Source: Acinetobacter sp. NCu2D-2 (GTDB lineage Bacteria > Pseudomonadota > Gammaproteobacteria > Pseudomonadales > Moraxellaceae). From it: a stretch of DNA of 64,000 bases. The stretch is taken from assembly GCF_001647675.1 (NCBI RefSeq), contig NZ_CP015594.1:2356001-2420000 (forward strand), in the 5' to 3' direction. The first letter of the stretch is position 1. Each line of letters begins with the position of its first letter. Position numbers and translations under genes: made by a program. Shown in pieces: positions 58,823-64,000 of this stretch. The notes under the pieces were generated by a model. That model saw only the letters and a program-made list of their open reading frames with translations, was not told where the DNA came from and made no database searches.

Positions 58823-59452
58823 GTGGCATTAAATGTTGGTCCAGATTTTAAACAGCGCTGGTTAAATGTGCCTGAAGCTGTACGTCAGACCTTTATTGAT
58901 GACCTGACTCGCATCAGCGAAGTGCTCAAACCTGAGACAAATTTACAGGAATGGATTAAACAAGATCAGTATTCACAACAACGTTCTGAGCAGCGTATCG
59001 AAGAGGCTTATGTCAAGCGTAAAGCTGAATTGATTGAAGAAGCCCGTGTACGAAAACAAATGGCTTTGGAAAAGGCTTTAGCCGATAAACGTGCTGCTGA
59101 ACAGGCATATGCTGATAAATTACGTAAAGATGAAGAACGTAAATATGCAGAACAAACCCAAACGCTAGCACTCATTAGCCAAAAGTTAGCACTTGAAGTC
59201 GATCAGTATGCTTCGCGTTATGAAAAAAATGCCGCGCATCAATTGGCTCATGGCAAATTTACCATTGATGATCAAGATATTGACACTGAATTAGAAAATT
59301 TGCGTGTTCGTTTAGAATTAGAATCTGAACTTCTCATTGAAGAAACGTTAAAAGCGTTTCGTGACAAGTTAAAAGCAGCTGCAAAAGAAGAAATTGATTA
59401 TATTTTGTCGATGACTCAAAACCAAAATCAGGATCAATCATCACAAGATTAA
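58823..59452 (+). CDS. Coiled-coil protein of unknown function
   Basis: A 209-residue protein, 22 bases after holC. GTG 58823 is chosen because AAGGAG lies six bases upstream; the ATG at 58817 has no spacing. A short N-terminal domain (LNVGPDFKQRWLNVPEAVRQ) is followed by a long charged helix (about 50-185) rich in Glu, Lys, Ala and Gln, and a Gln/Asn/Asp-rich tail. No signal peptide or motif. I do not recognise the family; the operon position suggests a cytosolic, perhaps replication-linked, role but that is weak. Confidence 0.75.
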   Translation: MALNVGPDFKQRWLNVPEAVRQTFIDDLTRISEVLKPETNLQEWIKQDQYSQQRSEQRIEEAYVKRKAELIEEARVRKQMALEKALADKRAAEQAYADKLRKDEERKYAEQTQTLALISQKLALEVDQYASRYEKNAAHQLAHGKFTIDDQDIDTELENLRVRLELESELLIEETLKAFRDKLKAAAKEEIDYILSMTQNQNQDQSSQD

Positions 59453-59504
59453 GAGAGATTTAAGTCAAATACCGCATCAAAATGGTATGTGTACTTAGAT
59501 CGGT

Positions 59505-60050
59505 CTAGAACAAATCAGCCAACATAAATGCTGCATTACCCACCATATAGCCAATAATTAATAGACTCGGTATCCACAATAACCCGCCTAGAATATTGTA
59601 AAAGCTAAACGTGGCAAAATTCATATGGGCTGAACCTGCAGCAAACGGTCCAAATGAACGAACAAACGGGACAAAACGGGCAATTAAAATCGTTTTACCG
59701 CCATGTTTGCAAAAATATTGATTGGTTTTCACCATATATTCGGGTTTGAAAAAACGTGAATGTTCATTGAAGAACTTCAAACCTAAAAAACGACCCGTAT
59801 AGTAATTGACGGTGTAACCTAAAACCGAAGCAGTAAACAGCAATAAGCCCATAGAATGTAAGGTAATAAGGTCGCTGCTGGCACACAGTGCACCGATTGC
59901 AATCAGTAGACTATCGCCTGGTAGAAAAAAGAAGAAGACCGATCCTGTTTCAGCAAAAATGACTAAAAATAAGATCGCGTAGATCCAAGTCCCATACTGA
60001 TTGAGTAGAATGGGCAACCACTCTTCAAGATGAAGTAAAAAATCGAGCAT
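59505..60050 (-). CDS. DedA-family membrane protein
   Basis: A 181-residue inner-membrane protein with the VTT/DedA pattern: FAETGSVFFFFLPGDSLL (charged Glu and Asp) and ARFVPFVRSFGPFAAG (paired Arg). It has about five hydrophobic segments and is slightly shorter than E. coli DedA. DedA proteins support envelope lipid recycling and proton-motive force. It is on the strand of ribE but separated by 107 bases. Confidence 0.9.
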   Translation of the reverse strand: MLDFLLHLEEWLPILLNQYGTWIYAILFLVIFAETGSVFFFFLPGDSLLIAIGALCASSDLITLHSMGLLLFTASVLGYTVNYYTGRFLGLKFFNEHSRFFKPEYMVKTNQYFCKHGGKTILIARFVPFVRSFGPFAAGSAHMNFATFSFYNILGGLLWIPSLLIIGYMVGNAAFMLADLF

Positions 60051-60157
60051 TCAAGCTTGTCCACTGCATAAAACTTGCAGACTGAGGTACGGATTATCCC
60101 GAAAAACAAAAAAACAGTCTAATTTTTCAACTAAACTGTTTTCGAATAGGTCAGAAT

Positions 60158-60817
60158 TTACTTCAAAAATCCGTTTTCGGCAAGGAATTCCATACTCAGC
60201 TTCGACTGCTGCGGCTGTTCGGCAGCACGGTCACCGAGTAATAAACGCTCAATATATCGAGCTAAAACATCAACTTCCAAGTTAACTTTTTGCCCTACTT
60301 GCCACGTTCCGATATTGGTTCTTTCTGCGGTATGCGGAATTAAATTTAGACTTAAAATGTTGCCACGCAGATGGTTAATGGTCAGACTAATTCCATCCAC
60401 AGTGATAGAACCTTTTTCTGCCAAATATTTTGCAATCTCAACAGGTGCAGTCACTTCAAAATAAAGTGAACGGGCATCCTCACGGACCAAAGTAATTTCA
60501 CCGACGGCATCGACATGACCTGAAACAATATGCCCACCAAAACGGGTGGTTGGCAGCATGGCTTTTTCAACATTAACAAGTTGACCGACTTTCCATTGAC
60601 CGAGTGTGGTACGGTTTAAGCTCTCACGAGAAACATCCGCTGCATACCAGTTTTCGCCCCAAGCAATCACCGTTAAACAGATGCCATTGGTGGCAATTGA
60701 GTCACCTAAATGTACATCAGACATATCGAGGTCTGTTCCAATGCTGAGGCGAATATCACCACCGACATTTTGTAGACTTTTAACTTTGCCCAGACTTTCG
60801 ATAATCCCTGTAAACAT
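60158..60817 (-). CDS. ribE: Riboflavin synthase subunit alpha
   Basis: A 219-residue enzyme that dismutates two lumazines to riboflavin. Two beta-barrel repeats each carry the substrate-binding motif (MFTGIIESLG and GHIVSGHVDAVG in the first; GSITVDGISLT and LNLIPHTAERT in the second). The symbol ribC is also used in other species. No FMN riboswitch was recognised upstream. It is the last gene of the nrdR-ribD-methyltransferase-ribE unit, 24 bases after the methyltransferase. Confidence 0.95.
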   Translation of the reverse strand: MFTGIIESLGKVKSLQNVGGDIRLSIGTDLDMSDVHLGDSIATNGICLTVIAWGENWYAADVSRESLNRTTLGQWKVGQLVNVEKAMLPTTRFGGHIVSGHVDAVGEITLVREDARSLYFEVTAPVEIAKYLAEKGSITVDGISLTINHLRGNILSLNLIPHTAERTNIGTWQVGQKVNLEVDVLARYIERLLLGDRAAEQPQQSKLSMEFLAENGFLK

Positions 60818-60841
60818 GGTGCTCTCTCTTTTTAATTTCTT

Positions 60842-62134
60842 TTACCAAAGTGCCAATTGTGTACTTACACCTGTCGTATCTACACCGCCCAATTCCGCAT
60901 AGTGATGCAACTGCCCTAAGAGCTGACGAATTGACGGTCCAGATTTGGCATGAGTATCCGTAATCACAATGAACTCAAGTACACGTGCACGCTCAGACTG
61001 GCGTTGCTTACTGACGCGATAGCGCGGTACATCCTGAGTCAATAAAGTTACACGACCACGTTTTAAATTGGCTTGCAGCAAGTCTGTAGCACTAATATTG
61101 CCATCTGTTGAATAGCTGGTCAGAATAAAACGTGCATTAATCGTTTCAAGTAGCTTCTCATAAGCTTCTTTGGCATGTTTAGATGAGTTGTAGTGACTCG
61201 GACGTTCTTTACGCCATGCGCGGTCAATACCGCTCTTAAAGCCTTTCGTATCTGGAGTTGGCAAATCCACCTGATCCCATAGGGTTAAGGCATTCAAGAC
61301 ATGATAATTACTGCTGTATGCATGTTGGTTATACGGTGGATCAAGATAAGCGACATCCACTTCAAAGCCACTCATTTGATTGGCCAAATGCTGTGCATCT
61401 ACACACCACATTTCCGCAGCAGGACCTTGATGCTTGGCATCTTCACAGAAACGACTTGGTGTTAACCAAAGTAAAGATTCTATACGCTCTAAAGCTGTTT
61501 GGGTTTTACCACCCCAACCATGGTGGAAACTTTTAAATACGCCTGAGGTATTACTAACAAAGCTGGCTGAATACAACAGGGGTGCAAGTAGTGCCGACAT
61601 CTCGACATCATCAATTGCACCTTGAGCTTGCCATGTTGCAATTTGCTGACGGATCGCATCAATACGCATACCGTTACGACGTTTGAAGAATAAACGGTCA
61701 CGACTTGGATCGTAAATTTCATCATTACGCGGACACAGATTATGTGTCACCCAGCCTTTGACTTCTGGTAAGCGGTTTAAATAATCAATGGCCTTTTGAT
61801 AGCCACCCAATTCTTTAAATGCAGGTGCTTCTGTACATGCTAGAACGGCATGGTTTAATGCATGACTATACGGTTCCCAGTCATTGGCAATCACGCGATA
61901 ACCATTTTGACGTGCCAAACGCGATACCACACCAGAGCCCGCAAAGAAATCAGCAAAAATGGGTGCTCTACCATCTTCACGTTTTAAGGTTCCCGTGCTC
62001 TCAAGTGCTTCCAGAATCAAATGCAATAGACGGCGTTTGTTCCCCAAATAAGGAACCAACTGATGGAAAAGATATTCATCGGTGGTACGTGCCGCATGGC
62101 GACGTTTATGGTAAACCGTTGACTCTGGATTCAT
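60842..62134 (-). CDS. D12-class DNA adenine (N6) methyltransferase, orphan
   Basis: A 430-residue DNA methyltransferase of the Dam/M.DpnII (D12) type. It has the N-terminal LVPYLGNKRRLL, the AdoMet motif I FADFFAGSGVVS (60-71) and the catalytic DPPYNQHAY (265 on). The target-recognition region in between is long (about 150-250). No restriction gene is nearby, so it is an orphan. Its start overlaps the ribD stop by four bases, and ribE follows after 24, so it is in the riboflavin operon. Recognition sequence is unknown. Confidence 0.88.
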   Translation of the reverse strand: MNPESTVYHKRRHAARTTDEYLFHQLVPYLGNKRRLLHLILEALESTGTLKREDGRAPIFADFFAGSGVVSRLARQNGYRVIANDWEPYSHALNHAVLACTEAPAFKELGGYQKAIDYLNRLPEVKGWVTHNLCPRNDEIYDPSRDRLFFKRRNGMRIDAIRQQIATWQAQGAIDDVEMSALLAPLLYSASFVSNTSGVFKSFHHGWGGKTQTALERIESLLWLTPSRFCEDAKHQGPAAEMWCVDAQHLANQMSGFEVDVAYLDPPYNQHAYSSNYHVLNALTLWDQVDLPTPDTKGFKSGIDRAWRKERPSHYNSSKHAKEAYEKLLETINARFILTSYSTDGNISATDLLQANLKRGRVTLLTQDVPRYRVSKQRQSERARVLEFIVITDTHAKSGPSIRQLLGQLHHYAELGGVDTTGVSTQLALW

Positions 62135-63219
62135 AGTGTCTCTTGAGAAGGAATTAACCTAAAGCGGACGTCATCACCCAATTGAGTAACATCGTGCAGC
62201 TTAAATCGGAGTTGTTCAGCCATGAGGCTAAAATTTGCATTAAACATACTACGTGCCGTATTTCCCAACAATGTTGGCGCCACATAGCTCATCAGTTCAT
62301 CAACCAATTTTTCTTGTAAAAATGCAGTAGATAGGGTTGCCCCTGCTTCAATCATGACATCGTAAATTTGATGCTGTTGAACTAGTTGTTGCAGTAATTC
62401 TTTTAACGGCTGCACAGGAAATTGTATCACACCTAAATCTGCAAGCTCTTGACGAAATGGCCCCATCACTATGACGCTTGCGGCATCTTCTAGAATTTTA
62501 GCGCTCAGCGGTAACCGGCCTTGACGATCTAAAATTAGGCGCTTTGGCTGTACAATATTTTCCAGATCATCAACACCATTAAGATGCCGAACATTAAGCT
62601 GACAATCATCTGCCAAGACAGTATCAATACCCGTAATCACCACACCCGAAATCGCACGCCAATGTTGTACATCCTGACGAGCAGCCGAACCAGTAATCCA
62701 TTTCGATTCACCCGATGCCATCGCAGTTCGACCATCTAGACTCGATGCAATTTTTAATCTGACATAAGGCATGCCTGTTGCCATGGCTTTTAAGAAGCCA
62801 AGATTCAATTGATGTGCTTCATCTTGGCAAATACCAACTTCGACTTCGATTCCCGCATCACGAAGGATTTGCACACCTTTTCCTGCAACCAGTGGATTTG
62901 GATCGGGACAAGCCACAATCACCTTAGCAACACCTGCCTCAACCAAGCCTTTGGCACACGGTGGGGTTCGACCATAATGCGCACAAGGTTCTAAAGTGAC
63001 ATAAGCTGTTGCCCCACGTGCTAATTCACCTGCCTGACGCATGGCAAATACTTCAGCATGCGGTTGCCCTGCTTTCGGATGAAAACCTTCTCCTACCATT
63101 TGTCCATCTTTAACAATGACACAACCGACATTGGGATTAGGTTTAGTGGAGTACTGTCCTTGCTGCGCTAATTCGATCGCACGGCGCATCCAGATTTGAT
63201 CTTGCATACAATCAGGCAT
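62131..63219 (-). CDS. ribD: Bifunctional riboflavin deaminase/reductase RibD
   Basis: A 362-residue enzyme catalysing the second and third steps of riboflavin synthesis. The N-terminal deaminase (about 1-150) has the zinc motifs HAEVFAMRQAG and PCAHYGRTPPC, and the C-terminal reductase (about 155-362) starts LKIASSLDGRTA. It follows nrdR by 2 bases and overlaps the methyltransferase by four. Confidence 0.95.
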   Translation of the reverse strand: MPDCMQDQIWMRRAIELAQQGQYSTKPNPNVGCVIVKDGQMVGEGFHPKAGQPHAEVFAMRQAGELARGATAYVTLEPCAHYGRTPPCAKGLVEAGVAKVIVACPDPNPLVAGKGVQILRDAGIEVEVGICQDEAHQLNLGFLKAMATGMPYVRLKIASSLDGRTAMASGESKWITGSAARQDVQHWRAISGVVITGIDTVLADDCQLNVRHLNGVDDLENIVQPKRLILDRQGRLPLSAKILEDAASVIVMGPFRQELADLGVIQFPVQPLKELLQQLVQQHQIYDVMIEAGATLSTAFLQEKLVDELMSYVAPTLLGNTARSMFNANFSLMAEQLRFKLHDVTQLGDDVRFRLIPSQETL

Positions 63220-63221
63220 GT

Positions 63222-63686
63222 TTATTCTTGGGTATCCCGTTGTTGCATTTGTTCAATTTGATGACGAAACGCCTCGACATCTTGGAAATCTTGGTACACG
63301 GAAGCAAAGCGGACATAAGCCACGTGATCCAATGCAAATAATGATTGCATGACAATTTCACCAATAGTGCGTGATTTGACATCACGTTCACCGAGACGAC
63401 GAATTTGTAATTGGATATCACTGAGTACTGTTTCGATTTGTTCCTGCGTTACAGGACGTTTTTGTAATGCATGCATCAAAGAACGGCGTAATTTTGCTTC
63501 ATCAAATGGTTCATTTTTACCATCTGATTTAATCACACGTGGCATGACAACTTCATAGCTTTCAAAAGTCGTGAAACGCTCGTTACAACTAATACATTCA
63601 CGACGACGACGAATTTGACAGCCTTCAGCAGCCAATCGTGAGTCAATCACTTTACTGTCTGCGGTATTGCAAAATGGGCAGTGCAT
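63222..63686 (-). CDS. nrdR: Transcriptional repressor NrdR
   Basis: A 154-residue zinc-finger and ATP-cone repressor of ribonucleotide reductase genes. The zinc ribbon is C3, C6, C31, C34 (MHCPFC...CISC) and the ATP cone is about 49-139 ([18 protein letters not shown]). Length is normal. It is the first gene of the riboflavin transcription unit, as in E. coli (nrdR-ribD). Confidence 0.96.
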   Translation of the reverse strand: MHCPFCNTADSKVIDSRLAAEGCQIRRRRECISCNERFTTFESYEVVMPRVIKSDGKNEPFDEAKLRRSLMHALQKRPVTQEQIETVLSDIQLQIRRLGERDVKSRTIGEIVMQSLFALDHVAYVRFASVYQDFQDVEAFRHQIEQMQQRDTQE

Positions 63687-63770
63687 AGCGGTTTAATTGA
63701 ACAAATCTAGACGGTTTCTGAGTGTAGCAAAAATTCTAAACTTTGTAGAGTTTTACGCAAGATATAGAAA

Positions 63771-63795
63771 AAAAACAGCCCCGAAGGGCTGTTTT
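63771..63795 (-). terminator. Terminator after amtB
   Basis: ACAGCCC (63775-63781) pairs with GGGCTGT (63786-63792) around CGAA (TTCG on the transcript), followed on the minus strand by a run of T. Confidence 0.85.
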
Positions 63796-63824
63796 ACACA
63801 ATATATTGATTATTGCGATTTATT

Positions 63825-64000
63825 TTATTCTACGCGTTCGCCGTGTTGACTTAAGTCTAGACCCATACGTTCGTCATCAGCTTCTACGCGGATACCAATG
63901 ACAAGGTCAATCACTTTTAAGATAATGAATGTCAAGATTGCAGAGTAAGCGATGGTCGCAAGTACACCTTCAATTTGAATCCAAAGTTGAGTCAATACAT
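63825..64000 (-). CDS. amtB: Ammonium transporter AmtB, C-terminal fragment
   Basis: The last 57 residues of an ammonium channel, cut by the window edge. The reading ends in the last transmembrane helix then VIDLVIGIRVEADDERMG and SQHGERVE, the typical cytoplasmic AmtB tail that binds GlnK. glnK, its usual partner, would be upstream outside the window. A terminator follows the stop. Confidence 0.85.
   Translation of the reverse strand, partial: VLTQLWIQIEGVLATIAYSAILTFIILKVIDLVIGIRVEADDERMGLDLSQHGERVE

Noticed and set aside
60818..63221. FMN (RFN) riboswitch before the riboflavin genes
   Set aside because: No gap longer than 24 bases exists within the operon, and upstream of nrdR I saw no FMN-element pattern.

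Overview
The window looks like chromosomal DNA of an Acinetobacter species, by eye about 40% G+C. Three things support this: the protein sequences read as Moraxellaceae/Acinetobacter orthologues, the gene blocks are in pseudomonad-like order (tpiA-secG-tRNA-rimP-nusA-infB-rbfA, pilB-pilC-pilD-coaE, lptG-lptF/pepA-holC, xerD...dsbC-hom-thrC), and there is an 1101-bp IS701-family element resembling ISAba11. Most of the window is core genome. No rRNA, prophage, CRISPR array or resistance island is visible.

Layout. 1-2163: 3' part of a Mrp/Mnh cation/proton antiporter operon (mnhD partial, E, F, G), ending at a bidirectional terminator shared with the facing translation operon. 2223-9477 (minus strand): tpiA-secG, tRNA-Leu(GAG), four tandem initiator tRNA-fMet genes, then rimP-nusA-infB-rbfA. 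9762-14192: type IV pilus genes pilB, pilC, pilD plus coaE. 14211-16378 (minus): EamA transporter, rlmB, ppnP. 16792-19560: recN, yqgE, yqgF. 19615-22924 (minus): an AaeXAB-like efflux operon, with a divergent IclR regulator at 23366. 24149-30484: AlkB-like dioxygenase, a fused ABC transporter, phoU, a TolC-family protein and a lipoprotein. 30515-31615: ISAba11-like element with a 5-bp target duplication. 31735-35144: nudF, cpdA, dksA, gluQ and a zinc-ribbon protein. 35133-37696 (minus): murD-ftsW. 37858-40311 (minus): feoA-feoB-FeoB-associated protein under a recognisable Fur box and promoter. 40431-46769: xerD, dsbC, hom, thrC, with an IS200/IS605-type element (tnpA plus tnpB) inserted between xerD and dsbC. 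46831-51749: pbpG, a GacA-like regulator, pilS-pilR. 51754-56792 (minus): S41 protease, gpmI, lptG, lptF. 56952-59452: pepA, holC and a coiled-coil protein of unknown role. 59505-63686 (minus): dedA, ribE, a D12-class DNA adenine methyltransferase, ribD, nrdR. 63825-64000: C-terminus of amtB.

How they work together. The minus-strand block at 2-9 kb joins initiator tRNA, translation factors (IF2, RimP, RbfA) and NusA. PilB/C/D build pili while PilS/PilR, 35 kb away, would control pilin transcription. Xer recombination, DsbC and threonine synthesis are ordinary neighbours now split by a mobile element.

Items most worth a second look: (1) the TnpB nuclease with intact catalytic residues and a predicted omega-RNA whose guide would be the xerD 3' end; (2) an orphan DNA adenine methyltransferase translationally coupled to ribD inside the riboflavin operon; (3) four initiator tRNA genes with a U1:U72 rather than C1:A72 mismatch, and a tRNA-Leu with a disturbed acceptor stem and a hairpin competing for its 3' end; (4) a hairpin that buries a strong Shine-Dalgarno-like sequence between dksA and gluQ; (5) a DsbC with a lipobox. 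Functions are assigned from motif reading without database searches.
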